A stretch of 64,000 nt of DNA from Ischnura elegans. Lineage: Eukaryota > Arthropoda > Insecta > Odonata > Coenagrionidae. The notes below the pieces were generated by a model, which did no database searches, had not been told where the DNA came from, and saw nothing but the letters and a program-made list of their open reading frames with translations. The translations under genes and the position numbers were made by a program. The stretch covers positions 6,386,001 to 6,450,000 of the forward strand of contig NC_060254.1 of assembly GCF_921293095.1 (NCBI RefSeq). Direction: 5' to 3'. Of this stretch, positions 44,460 through 58,014 are shown one piece after another. Position 1 is the stretch's first letter; the number at the start of each line of letters is the position of its first letter.

Positions 44460-46403
44460 ACTAGTTTACATTCTTATAAAATGTGATTGGACCGACAATT
44501 ATCTAACAACGAATAATAATTAAAAGACAACACTTCCCAGCTCATTGTGACACCGAATCACTTTATTCTTACATGAAATCAACTAAAAAATATGATTCTT
44601 TGAACGTATACACCAAGTACAGTCTTGACAACCTGTTACAACGTCGAAGTTGTGTATCCAGTTGTTCGCTATTGGATCATGGAATACATACGTCACATCC
44701 GCCAAAAGGTCCACTGATTCTGGGATTCCTGCTTCTCAGATCTTTTCAAGATATATTCAGTGCGATGTAAATCCCCGATCATTTGGTTATTTCTTCTCAT
44801 TCATGGGCATCTGAGCTGAGAATACTCTTTTAACTATGAAACAGTAGTAGTGCATACTGCATACACTCCTTCATGTGCGTTGATTCGTGGAGTTTTCACT
44901 TAAGAATAGAATAATTAATTACATCAGCACTTTTTCTGTTGCCAGCTACCACCAGCTTAAAGCAATTTCTGCGATAAATCAACAAAATATGAATTCCATT
45001 ATTTCCATCCCTCTTCCAGCTTGTGCTGCCACCTTGCAAAAAGTACCCAAATCGGCGGTGGCCCATCAGGTGCTGCCTTACCACTGAGAAAAATTTAACT
45101 ATTAGTGGTTCAATAATAGGACACGCTGGGGCCGCCCGGTCGGTGCCCACAACACGGGCATTCTGTTCCTCTACGTGCCTCTACGGCTCCAATACACCTT
45201 GTGCATCAACGTATGCACCTTATCGCCCGCCATATTTTTTAGTGATTGCACACGGCCCGAATCTGCGGACAAGATCCGCGGGATATTCAGAAGTCAAAGC
45301 ACCATATATGTCCACGGTAAGACTCATGTGTAACTTGTTATTGTTATAAAGTGAAAACTGTTACCTTACGAGGATTTAATACTCCTTAGTATCAGAATGA
45401 CCAATTTGAGCGGCACGTTGTTTTTGTGGTGCCCAGAGTAATGAGAAAATTGGATTATTTGCTAGACCTTACAGTAGTTGGTAATTGCTTGAAAATTTAC
45501 CAGATAGTGGTATTTTTTATTAAAATTCTTCATAGGGAGCAATTTTCCCTTGATATGTCACGCATGATTTTCCGGTACATATTTATTCTGCATATCGCCG
45601 CAATTAATGTATTCTAAAGGATCTTTTGGTCAAATACATAATTCAGCATTTAGTTTGTTATTGGCATGCCTGGCGATATCTCCAAAAATGCATTTTTCTT
45701 CATTTCACTGGCTCTATTTATAATCATGAAATGGTTTTTGGTATATAAGTTACTGTGGCCAGAAATTTCTCTAACCCAATGTGTTCGTATTTTATCTATT
45801 GAACTTAAGTTCGTGTGTGCCGGAAAGAATTACCCTCTCGCCACAGTGTGTGTATAATTCCAGGTGATCGCATGCCAATAAAGCAAACCTAGCATTCATC
45901 TACAATTTTCATAATTCCGCATGGCATGTGTAACTATCAAGACTGATGAGGAATGGTACAGTAGTGAAAGGTGTATTAACTTTTCGTTCCCAAATATAGC
46001 ATTGTCTTTGTTTGCTGATTAGTGATTACTTAAGTGCTCTTGAAGATTCGCCTTTTCTAGCAATCGCCAAAACAGTTGCCTTAGATAGTATTATTAATGA
46101 GAAAAGCACATGGATTCACCTTGTCTCTCATGCTTGACGATATTAAGTCCTTGGCGGGAACTCTTACAAAATGGTTTTAGGTATCTCCTCCAGCCACTGT
46201 GATGACTTATGTGATTGATATGTCATGCAGTTAGCAAGAAGGAAATACTAGAGACTTAACCTTAACATTGAGAAGTTAGGTTGTTATTTGTATGCCTGAC
46301 ATCTCTATAATTTCCTATCCAGGGCAAAATCTTTGGATTTGGCTCAAATAATTCCAAATTATGCCTTGTCTACAATGCAAGTGATAATCATCACAGGTCA
46401 ATC
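44460..46403. other. upstream region of the ZnT gene
   Basis: Should contain the promoter and any 5' UTR, but no TATA/Inr arrangement, CpG island or clear metal-response element (TGCRCNC cluster) stands out. On the minus strand CCAAT lies near 44493. 45115-45300 is GC-richer. No coding sequence was recognised. Confidence 0.35.
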
Positions 46404-47100
46404 CTAAGATTGGTTAGACAAAGCTCTCTTCTCAATTCTCATATCAGCTAATCTTTTCAAACCCAAGTATCTCTTTTCTTTCTCATCCCTCTTTATCTGT
46501 GCTATAAATTCTATTGATGAAAGTTGTATTTGAAGGAAAGTATGTCGGAGGTAGGCCATGCACCATGCTGCTGGTGAAGGATGGATAGCTAAAGAATTAT
46601 GTAGGCGATTATAAATTGGCCGATAGGAGAGCAGGGTGTTGAGCTGCAACGAACCAATCGCAGGATTTCTGATGACTGTTGATAATGATAGTTTCCTCAT
46701 TTTCCATTCTTGCCATTTACATTTCCAGCTACGATCGTGTTCATCAGGTCGTCTGCCCAATTAGGCTCTATTGTCTTCTCATCTAGGCTTTCACGACAAT
46801 TCTCTTCTCTCCTACTCTTCTAAGAACTTCCCTATTACTAATTTGGTCAACCCATATGATCCTCATCATACCACGTTTCTAATGCCTCTGCTCTTGATTT
46901 CTCCGCTGTTGTCATTCTCCAAGCCTCACTTCCATAGAGAAGTGTACTGCAAATGCGAGTTCTGATAAATTTTTTCCTCATCCTATGCTCAAAAGTTTTC
47001 CTTTGAGTTGTTCTTGACGGAAGCCGTAAGAAATCCAAATGAAAATGCAGTCTACACAAACAGTTGAGTTCTGATGCCATGCCTTGCATCTATGACTTGT
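46404..47100 (-). pseudogene. LINE (RTE-like) 3'-end remnant
   Basis: Minus-strand pieces of the post-RT C-terminal region of non-LTR retrotransposons, in order: MRKKFIRTRICSTLLYGSEA (about 46923-46982), MTTAEKSRAEALE, and near the end FIAQIKRDEKEKRYLGLKRLAD (about 46430-46495). About 190 bases between roughly 46510 and 46700 do not fit and look inserted. Frameshifts and truncation rule out function. Confidence 0.75.
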
Positions 47101-48131
47101 GGTTCTTCGCATTTCTTGATGACAAAGATATCCACAAGGAATAAATTCAAGAACCTTGACATTAGTATACTTAATTTTGAGTGCTAATTGAAAGAAGTGT
47201 ATAAACTTAAACAATTTTTTTAATGTCGTTCTTGCGATCTGCTCCTAACAATGCTTCTTGTCGTAACCCCGCCCCCGTAAATCCACCTGTGCATGCTTCC
47301 TTGTGTCATTTTATCTGTCCCAAGTACTCATCTCAGGTGAAATAAGCATATCGTCTCTTTCGCACATGTTATTAGTTATAACCTGGACTGGTTTTAAGAG
47401 TCGCTTGTCATTTTCAAGACTATTTATCTCCTCTAGAAAATGCCACGGGAGTGTTGAAACCAGTTCAGTTTGTGCCCGATAAAGTGTGTGTGTACGCATA
47501 GGCAACTATGTGTATATGTAATTATCATGGATCTTGGCATATGTATATGCACGTCCTATTCTCCTGTGTGTATGTCGAAGCCTCCTCGTTTCCCTCTCTC
47601 TTCCGATTCTTCCATAAAATGCTCCTCGTTTCTCACCATTTCATCTTGAGCACCGCATCCCAATGGCTTCATGTCTCTTCTGGTCAGCTTTTCTGATTTT
47701 TAGTCTCTGATTTGCTAAGTTTGAATGCCTAAGCGAATGCTTTCACGTGCTGTGTCCTTGTTTGATGAGCGACAGTGGTCTCCCTTTGCCCCAAACCAGG
47801 TGGCACTTGATCCTGCTTCTTGGTGCCTTTTCTTCAAACCCTCTTCTGCAGCACTATTGATCAGCAATTTGTCGCTTCTTCACATATTCACAGCACATTG
47901 TATTTGGAAAGCAGTAAGCGCAGCCGTTTGTGTTCTGAGTTTTTAGTTCTAGTTCACTGTAATTTCTATTTGGAATATTTGATGGTGGTTAAATCACCAT
48001 CATGTTGAGGTCAGTTAAACTGGACATCTTTTGAGAAATTAGTAATGACTGTCCACAATGGCATTATTTGTAAAGTTCAGGATGTGTTTATCCTGTTTTT
48101 CTTCCTTATATGTTAATATAACATTTTGGCT
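47101..48131. other. no gene recognised
   Basis: AT-rich sequence without recognisable coding or repeats. Confidence 0.4.
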
Positions 48132-49192
48132 GAATTGGTTGTCATATTGGTTGGTCAGGTAAAAAGTCAGACTGTTGGGATGATTTATTGATGGATTATA
48201 TACAATTAGGTCAATGACACATGACTCTTTGGATTCACTCGGTGATTAAACCATTTAGGATTAATCGATCATGGACCACCAATCGCTATTTTTTCCATCA
48301 TCAGTTTCCTTAGTGATGGTGTAACCGGTTTTATGCTCGAATTAAAAAATCCATTTCAAAGTGCAGGCCAAATGTTATAATTATACATACATGATAGTTT
48401 GCATGGACAGCTTGATTATAGAAGTGGGAAAACTTGTTCTTTGCACAGATTAAGTCTTTTTGAACCAAGTCAATTGGCATTTTCTATCACTTAGGTCTTT
48501 TGATTTGTGCTGAACAAATGGATTGAATCAATGATATTGTCATCAGTCAGTGAGAATGACTTGAAAATAGGGGCTCTACTGATGTGAGTGATATGATTCA
48601 TTACACCAAATAACTGGGTTGCCGTTCTTTTGAAGAAATGAGAAAGTAGAGACAGTGCAGTGAAAGGAAGATACTGCAATGGATTCTTGAGTATTGTTTT
48701 AGAATTTTGCCTGCTGTTAATTATCCTATTCCCAAGCCAAGGTAAGTAGTTTTTATTCTGCATACACATTGAATATGTGGAGAATGACCCAGTACGTATT
48801 TGCCCCAACTTCCAGCTGATGATTCCAAATATTGTCTCTAGTATTTCTGCGCTGTCAGATATAATGTGATTCCTTGATGTAAGCCGTCGCACACAATTCG
48901 ACTGATGGCAAATGTTGTCAAAGAGAAGCGTGTCGATTGTATGGTGTCTTAATATGCACGGAGTGTCGACTTTTCCTGTGCTTACCGAATGGAATCAATC
49001 ATTTAAGCCACCAGTTAGCCTACACATTTTGTCGAAATTGGTTGTCATAATGGTCGATGAGATGAAAAGTCAAGACTGTTTGGGGATGATGTATTGATGG
49101 ATTATATACTATTGGTCAATGACCTGTGACTATTTGGATTCCCTCTGTAATTAAATCATTTGGGATTAATCAATCATGAACCGCCAATCACT
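48132..49192. repeat. direct repeat pair, ~157 bp units
   Basis: 48132-48288 and 49034-49192 match along their length (TTGGTTGTCAT, TGATGGATTATATAC, GGTCAATGAC, GGATTAATC, CCGCCAATCNCTA-like words) with substitutions and a few indels. No inverted ends were seen; it could be an old segmental duplication or two copies of an unnamed repeat. Confidence 0.7.
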
Positions 49193-49966
49193 ACTTCATT
49201 TTAGAGTACATATTTCAAAATCATCATGAGCTTTGCCACAATTCAGCGCGGGTGATAAAAGTGTGGAATTAGAAGAATCAAAACCTGGTTGTCCAGCAAA
49301 AAAAAAAACAATTGGGTAGTGACTCTCAGTTGGCATTTAACACCTTGCCTTCATAAATATTTTGTCCCTAGTTTCATCCAAGGAGTGCCGCTAATGTCTT
49401 GATAATTGTCGGAAATATCTGCTTGAATATGAACCGAAGACACCTTGATCATCAATAAGGACCTTACTTGCCATGCCATGGTCCTAAAACAAGTGGCTCC
49501 TATTTAATGTTTTTCTATGCTTTTTTTGTGGTGTAGATATGTAGTGGGTTCACAGTGGGAGAGGATGGAAAGTGCTTTGAAGTGAGGGCAAGAGATCCCC
49601 ACTAGTCTTTAATCTTGAATAGGCGAATGGACAAAACTCCAATCATTGAGCATAAATTACTAATGATAGTTGGTATAAGTTTATCGAGATTGCTCAGCTC
49701 AAAGTTGACATTTTATTTTCAGTATAAAATATGTAGGTGGAATCCTTATAACGTATTTCATAATGGCTGTTATTCTTGATTTGAGGGTTAGCCACTATCT
49801 TTTAACTTAGGAGAATTTATGGGAACTGAAATGAAAATTGAAAATGTTCCCCTGTCTCGTTGAGTTAGCTAGGTAAATAATCTTTGCTTCAATTCTTTTA
49901 TTTTACTTTTATGAAATGTGACTCATTACACACAGTTTTGAGTGAATGTTTTACAGTTTTTTTTTA

Positions 49967-50108
49967 CCCTTTCACTGCTATGAATGTACCTGTTACGTTT
50001 GCATAGCGGGCTGCTGTGAACATATCTTTTCTTCCTACCTGTCACGTGCTTAGCGCTTTTGCCGCATGTGATGGGTAGGTTTCCGTAGAGTGCGCCGCAG
50101 CAAAAGGG
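49967..50108. mobile_element. short TTAA-type MITE
   Basis: 142 bp, ends CCCTTTCACTGCT and, in reverse, CCCTTTTGCTGCG, followed by TTAA on the right (50109-50112) and TTTA on the left (decayed). Non-coding and GC-richer than its flanks. Its right end resembles sequences at 31934 and 37720. Confidence 0.65.
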
Positions 50109-50229
50109 TTAATGGTGGTTATATTTCTCTGATCCAGATGTAATATGAAGACGGTTAACAAGGAATTATGTCAGTTGAGGGATTGGTTTCCAGATATCTT
50201 ATTGTGGGTATTGTTTGATTGTTGATCAA

Positions 50230-51005
50230 AGGGTAATTTTTTCACACCTACGTATTTCTTCTCTTTCACATCTCACTTTACTTGTTCCATATATTTTGCT
50301 CGAGGTCTTCCTTTTCCATTCTTGCCTTCCACTTGTCCCTCGACGATTGTCTTCATCAGGCCATCATGAGTCAAGATGTGACCTATAAGGTTGTTCCGTA
50401 TTCTTAATAAGGTTTTCATGAGGCTTCTCTTCTCTCCCACTCTTCTTAGGACTTCTTCATTACTGACTCGGTCGATCCATATTATCCTCATCATTCCTCT
50501 GTAGCACCACATTTCAAGAGCCTCTACCCTTGATTTCTCCGCTGTTGTCATTGTCTATGCATCACTTCTGTAGAGAAAGCGTACTCCAAATATAGTTTCT
50601 TATAAATTGTTAACTTCCCTGTTTAACAATTTTTCCACTGTAAGTATATCTTTCTGTTGGTGGAATGCTCTCTTTCCTTGGGCTATTCTGCTGATAATCT
50701 TTCTTGCTTCTCCCATTGCTAGTTATCCTGCTTCCCAAATAACAGAATTCATCCACCTCTACTAGTTTTTGCTTCCATATTTTCATGTTAGTCTTTACTT
50801 ATTCTCTGCTGCTGCAGTATCTTTGTTTTCTTTTTAATTATTTTCAGGTGATATTTACCGATTACCCTACCCATATTTTCCAGAATATTTTTCAAATCCT
50901 TCTCTGTCTCTGCTATGACAACTATGTATGTCATTGGCAAATCTTAGCATGCTAATTTTTTCTCCATGGGTATTCACTCCTGAGGTGTTTTCTTGGAATT
51001 AATTA
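50230..51005 (-). pseudogene. LINE (RTE-like) reverse transcriptase 3' half
   Basis: Reads on the minus strand: ISMLRFANDI (RT motif with the usual FADD as FAND), AETEKDLKNILENMG, then a decayed stretch, then MTTAEKSRVEALEMWCYRG, MMRIIWIDRVSNEEVLRRVG and GHILTHDGLMKTIVEGQVEG, KGRPRAKYMEQVK, the standard post-RT tail. TGA and other stops interrupt. Same family as the copy at 46404-47100. Confidence 0.8.
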
Positions 51006-52870
51006 ATGGCCCTTTCGACGTAAACACCTCTATGTAGTCTCTCCCAGCGAGTCACTATCGAGTCAATTACCAAATTCCATTATTCATACGCATATTTGAA
51101 AATGCTGTCATCTTTTCCAGGATTCCACCGCGTTGCTTGGTGTCAGCGTGATGTTATGCTTGCATTTTTTCAGGTTCCGATTACTTTTTCCAATGGTGTA
51201 AGCAAATTTCTAAAGCCACAGTGATGCTTTTAATAAAAACAAAGCTTAAGCTGCCGGGTAAAATATAAAATAACATATTTACTGAAAAAGTGGCAAATGG
51301 GTGTGAAGTAAATCAGAGGAACTATATTTTAAGTTATAAAGAAATAAAATATCACATTTTTCTTCGTAACATTGTGGAATGATGCGCGTGAAAATAGAGA
51401 TAATAAGCAATTCTGGCGAAGGTGGTGTGCATTCCATGGTTACCACCGCGTTGTTTGATGTCTCACTTTCGCTGACAATCTCATGTGCATCTTCACGTTT
51501 GATGCGAGATGGGTGGCAGTATTGTCAAGCCCTAGGCCGTAGTTGTGATTGTGTTTCAGCCACATTTTCCCTGATCGGCTGAAGTCGTATTCAGGTATTG
51601 AGAGTGGGTTCCGTGGGAAAGTCTCTTAATTCATGCGAGGATGGACGGATAACGACAATTATCGAATGGTGGTGGATTTAAAATGCTCCTTCAGAGGATA
51701 AGGCTCCAAGTGATAAAATTTATAGCAGATTTTGTGACCATGCAATAATTTTGAACTGGGAAGCTGGTTGTGTAAAGTTGATAGATTGGCTGGAGAGTCC
51801 AAACAAATTTTGACCTTGGCATTTATGCGCCAAGCAGACAAACCTGTTATTTGTAATAAGTACCCCAAAAAGTAATTATTATTTCAATCATTTTTCCATT
51901 TTTTAGCTAGTAGTGAATCTTGTGCGGAGAGAATTTATACTCCTACTGTGTTCTGTATTTTTGCAGCTGTTCGTTAGCAGTATTATTAGCTGTTTATTTA
52001 CTCAATTCTGCTGTAGATAAAAAAAGATGGTTTGGGGTGGTGACCTACCATGTTATCTAGTGTAAATTAGATTCCACGGAGAGGTTAGAGCTCCCCCTGA
52101 CCCCTCTCTGGATCCGGCACTGATGATATGGTACTGTTTGATTTCATTTTATGTGAAGACAGTTTATTTTATTTGGCAAGTACCTCTGTCAGATACTTAA
52201 CTCCAGCTTGGAAAAATCCAAGAATTGAACCAAGAGCCCTCATTTGGGGCTCTTTAAGTATTGCAACCCAGCGGGTCGCAATTAATGGCTCCATGGCCTT
52301 CCAGAATAGTGACCGCGCTGCTGAAAATATAGTTGATAATGACTTCCGGAAGAATTTCAGCCGTCATTACTGCGTTCGGAATACCGAATTGTGACTTGGT
52401 GGCAGTAGTCTTGAAGATTATAACTTTTCCCGCAATATTGGCAAATGTGCGATTGATATCCCCTTCTGAATAGCAGCCCAAGATTCGTATTCAGCTCCCA
52501 AAAATCAGTGGAAAAATTGATGTTTCAATCTTTGGGAAAAAATGGGTTGCATACTTATTCAGGCAACAAATGAAACTGGGCGTAGCATGTTCGTGTGTTG
52601 ACATGAATTCACGCCTGTTAAAATCCCCATGAAACTTTTTTCACAACCACTTTCACAGATATAATGAATGACGCGACACTGCGATCTATCCCATCCCTTG
52701 CCACACCTCCCTTGTAACACAAGCTTCTTTTTTTCCATTTGGTCTTCGATAAAGAAATTTCATCTCCAGGGTATTATGGTGCTGCGCCGAATAAAAAGCG
52801 TATTTATAACGGGAATTTCGTTGCAAAGGCTGGTGTATTATTTGTTTTAATGTATTGACTTGGCGAATAA
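51006..52870. other. no gene recognised
   Basis: AT-rich. 52090-52115 has the phrase CTCTGGATCCGGCACTGAT, common at the ends of dispersed repeats, but no element can be delimited. Confidence 0.35.
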
Positions 52871-52985
52871 TATCAAAGTACGGAGTGGAGGAGGAACGAA
52901 GAAGTGCTGGACATGGTGGGTGAGGAAAGGAAGCGTCTGGATGAGATACGGAGGAGACATAAGGTTCTGGATTGAGGGAATTCTG
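52871..52985 (+). pseudogene. small LINE fragment
   Basis: Encodes RNEEVLDMVGEERKRLDEIR and RRRHKVLD, the same segment as the minus-strand copy at 60100-60000. Short 5'- and 3'-truncated piece. Confidence 0.65.
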
Positions 52986-53341
52986 GATTTCCCAATTTCT
53001 GGAGCTCAAAGTTGTTTGACGAGATAGATTTGCGAAAAATCCCCAGAGGAAAAATCATTCGCCTTGACCGCCAATCTTAAAGTACGCTTCCCTCTGTATT
53101 TCCGACTTTGGGTTTAGATGAGGATGACGTCAGGGGTTTAGGTAACAACGGGAGTCGCATTGAAGTACAATAAGCGACCACCTACGGCGCGAATGGCGTT
53201 TAACATCGGGGTGGAGGGTAACGATTTATATCCATTGAATCATCGCTTTTGCATCGAGCAGTGACTGACTCATTGCACGTGTTATTCGAAGATCTAAACA
53301 TTCTACGAGGATGGTGATTTTCATTCGTAAATTTAAATCCT

Positions 53342-53360
53342 CCCCCCCCCCCCCCCCCCC
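53342..53360. repeat. poly-C tract
   Basis: 19 consecutive C between AAATCCT and AGAAATT; length is probably unreliable. Confidence 0.9.
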
Positions 53361-53847
53361 AGAAATTACGGAAGTATCTAATCTAAGCTGACCCATTCCA
53401 TCGAGGGAGGCCCTTTCTTGTCTGGACTATGTGGGCCAGTGGTCGACGTTAGGTCACTCGTTACATTTCCATTGACCTCCTTGGGGTTCATCCCAATATA
53501 TCTATGATCCGTCTCTCTGTTACGGACCCGTCGTCTTAATTGCCTCGTCCTTATTCCTCCAATTATGAAAATGACTCCTCCGCTCGCTTCATCTTCCGCT
53601 CCTCATTGCTTTCGCTCCGCCGTGGTCGCTCAGTCAGGACGCAAGCGTAAGTACTTCTCTGCCTTATCTGTTTGGACAAAGTTCGGGGGCGAATGGACGT
53701 GGCCGCTATCAGTGCGTCCTTTCGGATGCGCAGTATTATCATGTGGCTTCATCACGTCATTATCCGATCCGACTGCCTGTCGGAAACTTTTACAACTAAT
53801 GACGGGGAACATGAGTGCTCGGTCACATTCTAACACTCTCCGATGAC

Positions 53848-54527
53848 GGAATAGGGTAGTTTCCTTCATCAAAGAAAACGAAAGGCATTCCTTATTCGAT
53901 TGCGAGTCCTTAACCACCATTAGTGTATTCATAATATACAAATTATTTCGTTTAAGAAATACTAGTTTAGACGAATGGCAATGGTCAATTTTAATCTCAT
54001 TTGAAAAAGGCCAGATTGAAGCCCATGCGATGCCACTCCACGTGACGTCACAGGGATCAAGTTTCTATGGGAGTAGATAGGAGTTTTACATCGTCTGAGA
54101 TTACCAATGCACGCATGAGGCACAGTGCTCAGGGAAATATCTCTTAATAATCACCCATTAAATATGCCTAAGGTCGGAAAGTTTCCTTCGAACTCATAGG
54201 GTAATAATATTCCTTATTTAAACCAAGCGCTACTTGCTAGCAGAGTACTCTGCTACCTGCTAGCATCCTGCATCGTATCAGCGCTCAAAGCCTCGCTCTA
54301 AGGTCACCTCACACGGCGACATCTGGAACCAGAATGACGTCCCACGGACTTTTCCCAGCATTCCTACTAAGCCGTCGCGTTTTCGCTCGCTTAAAAATTT
54401 TCACTTTTCGATTAATCGCGAAAAAAAGATATCGTCATTCGAAAATCTAAGGGCGTGAAATGCGTACTCCAGGAGTAATAATCTTTCGATTTAGGCAATA
54501 AAAAATAATAGGAAGCCACTCTATTCC
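53848..54527. mobile_element. 680-bp non-autonomous element, copy 1
   Basis: Inverted ends GGAATAGGGTAGTTTCCT and, in reverse, GGAATAGAGTGGCTTCCT. No coding content. It contains CACGTG-ACGTCA (54039-54050, E-box plus cAMP-response-element core) and the palindrome AGCAGAGTACTCTGCT. Direct copy of 55077-55745. Target duplication is unclear. Confidence 0.75.
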
Positions 54528-55076
54528 TAGCGGGCGTAGTCGTCAAGCTGGTCATAGAGAAAAAATAACCACCTAAGAAATTAGTTGCGAGCGTGCTCCT
54601 CCTGAACAAAACAGTTGAAGATGCAACATGAAACGGTGAGAGTTCTTTTGAAGAAAACCATTCCATCGGAAGTGGGTGCATTAATTTTTACGGCAACATA
54701 AAGAAGGAAATCCGTGTGCATTGGTTATAATCGCTGGACCATTGAATTTTAATTTTAAGTGACAAAACGACGACCCTAGATAAAGCGAAAAAATTACTTT
54801 ATATAATCGTCATGGAGAATAGAAATCCGATTCCGTTGTCTGCAGTGGATGTTAATCGGAATGAAAAAGCAATGATGCTTAGGTAGCAGAAGTGTGAAAA
54901 GTTGATTTCCTCTGCAATTCAATGCATGTATTTACAAAATATTTACGAAATCGTCTCGCATTCTCAATAAATCAATGACAGCGTGTGCATGTTCATTGAT
55001 GTGAACCAAAGCCGCCATATTTGTTCCGTAAAGGATTCCTCATTCAATTTTACCAAACAGCATCTATGATCTTCAC
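54528..55076. other. spacer between the two 670-680 bp elements
   Basis: AT-rich, nothing recognised. Confidence 0.4.
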
Positions 55077-55745
55077 CAATAGGGTAGTTTCCTTCATCAA
55101 AGAAAACGAAAGGCATTGATTGCGATTCATTACCAACCAGTAGTGTATTCATAATATACAAATGATTTGGTTTTAGAAATCCCAGTTAAGAGGAATGGCA
55201 AAGGTCAATTTTAACCGCATTTGAAAAAGTCCAGATTGGCGCCCATGCGATGCCACTCCACGTGGCGCCACAGGGACCTAGTTTCTATACGAGAAGATAG
55301 GAGTTTTACATCCCATGAGATTACCAATGCATGCATGAGGCACAGATATCAGGGAAACATGTCTTAATAATCACTTATTAAAACTGGCTAAGGTCGGAAA
55401 GTTTCTTTCGTTTGATAAGGTGTTAATAATCCTTATTTAATCCAAGCGCTACCAGCTAGCAGGGTACTCTGCTACCTGCTAGCATCCTGCGTCGTATCAG
55501 CGCTAAAAGCCTCGCCCCAAGGTCACCTCACTAGCGGCAACGGGAACCAGAACGACGTCACACGGAGATTTCCCAGCATTCATTCTTACCCGTCGCGTTT
55601 TCGCGCGCTTGAAAATTTTCACTTTCCATTTTATCACGAGAAATAGATATCGTCATTATAAAATCTAAAAGAGTTAAATACGTACTCCAGGAGTAATAAT
55701 TTTTCGATTTGGGCAATAGAAAAATGGTAGGAAACCACCCTATTG
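55077..55745. mobile_element. 669-bp non-autonomous element, copy 2
   Basis: Same family and orientation as 53848-54527. Ends CAATAGGGTAGTTTCCT and, in reverse, CAATAGGGTGGTTTCCT. The E-box/CRE block of copy 1 reads CACGTGGCGCCA here. The two copies are aligned end to end with scattered substitutions, so they inserted separately or duplicated long ago. Confidence 0.75.
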
Positions 55746-58010
55746 ACGTACGTTTCAACGGCCAAGCGACCTAGTTTCAGGTGCGACTATTGTGGCGTCT
55801 TTTTTTTAAATATTTCATCGCTAAGATTTTATCGAAGTGTGACGTGGAGCCGAATGGTATATATCCTTCTAGTCCCGCAACCCCCAATAGCTTCCGCTTC
55901 TTTTGCTTTGTTTTAGCAGTATCTATGTTGTGCCTACTATGTACTCATATTTCATCCGTTGAAGGACTATTCACAGTAGGCCGGTCCTTATTTTTCAGAA
56001 GTGAGAAAAGTTATGTTTTCCTATTCTCAAAATGATCCAAACGAGGTTTGTGTTTTCGTGTTAAAATATGGTTACTTAAAAAATTAACCCCAAGGGTACT
56101 GAGGACCCTCAATTGAGTTTTTTTCGGGCTGAAAAGGTACTCTTTCAATGTAAAACGTGAATGTAACCTATATCTAAGCGTATATGAGATATCGTCCACC
56201 CTCCAGGGTGCTACCCCGCGCCGCTTAGTGAGTGTACCCGAGGTACAGCAAGCACCACTCACTAGAGACACCCCCTCGGCAAAGTCTTTGCCCCTGCTGG
56301 CAACATCTAGCCACTGAAGATATGTGCTTATGTTAGAAAGGCTTTAATCGGCATGACAAAATTTCCAATCATTAATAATATTATTAGAAACTGATCAACA
56401 ATCGTTGCTCTCAAAAATCAAATCAAATATCCTCCTGGAATACATAGATGCAAATGGCGGAAAGCAGTCATTCGTGTTTTTGACCCTGTTCCACCAATTT
56501 TAAAAATCTGAAATAAATTAGGAGTATACTTTAATATAGGGGTAACAACATATATTTTTTGGGCGTGTCTATTGTTTCCTAAAATTTTATATGTCATTTT
56601 GAAAATTTCAAACATATGTAAAAGTTTAGTTCTCGGTTCAAAAATTTTGAAAAAGAGTAGACTATAATAGCATACACAATTTTAAATCAAGAAAACGATT
56701 TTACAAAAATAAAAACTGGAGATATGGTTAAAAAACTAAAAATCGTGTTTCAATTTTTTCTGGGGTTATTTTCCATTGTTGAGGCCTGAAACTTTGGGTG
56801 AACACATAATTTTGGATGCACTTTGAGTGTATATTTTTTATTTCTCATAATATCGGGGGGCACATTTCACCATCTTAACCTGCTAGACCCTTTTGAAAGT
56901 TATCTTCCTTCTTCGTAACTGTCTTAAAATCTTGAGTTAGTTTTACCCCCCTCTGTGCACAATTTTATGCCTGATTGAAGTCGGATACATGTGCATGAGG
57001 AAAATACAATGGGCTCCGTCACCAACTCGTTATTAGTATCGATTAGGATGGAATTTGAAACATAAAAAGCCGCCTTTTTCCATGTTTTGATACGTCGCCT
57101 GCTTTTAAGATATTCGATACGAAAATTACGCTGCGTTAGCCCTTTTGGAGATAAGTTGATGACGCCATGAACTGATTCCTGGCTGTTTACAGCTTCACCG
57201 TTACTTGTGGGCCTTGTTAATCGTCGAAGTGTGGATCTTTATTGTCTATACTTTTGTGGGCGATTCTTTCCATTAATTTAAGGTTCCCTTACCACGAGTA
57301 GACGAACAGAAAAACTCAGATGACGTCACCAACTCATTGGAAAAGTGTCGGTATTTTTTTGCACTTGACGCATTAAGAGGACGAGGCACCTTCCTTTCCA
57401 GACCTTTTGATGGCGGATCACTCTTAAGTGAACCCAAGGAACTTTGCTTGCTGGGTGCACCACTACGATATATGTGCAGGCTCCCTTATTCCCCCGTGCG
57501 GATTTTATCGGAGGTTCTTAGCGCTTCAGGCGTTTGAGAACCATCCGAAATGGCAAAGGCTTTGATGGGCCACACCACTCAAACATGCCATGGCAATTTC
57601 GCCCTAGGTTCACGGAGCGCATTCTATATAAGGCACTCGTGGTCTATCCAAGGTGACAACATCACAAAGGAAAGAACGACCCTCCAAGAAGCCACTAGAT
57701 AATACCACTGAAACGCATTCCACAGAGCCGCTCGGTGGGCTGAAATTCTGCTGAAAAAACGGGCCTAAAATCGCCGTTGATCTTGCTAAATCAGTGGCGA
57801 ATTTCGTTCGGGAGAGGTCCCAAAATCGGGGGAGAAATTTTTAGAAAAACAGGGTTCCTACTAAGTTATGGGTTTTAAACTAATTTGAACACTTTTCATA
57901 ATCGAAAAAACTTAATTTGTTTTAGAAATATTTTGTGAATTCATGATTTTTCAATATATTTTTTTTATGAAGGAAAATAATTGTGTTTTTATATTTCGGG
58001 GGAGGGGAGT
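55746..58010. other. no gene recognised
   Basis: AT-rich with a few moderately long open stretches; none shows family motifs, a good start context or splice-consistent borders. Confidence 0.4.
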
Positions 58011-58014
58011 CCGG

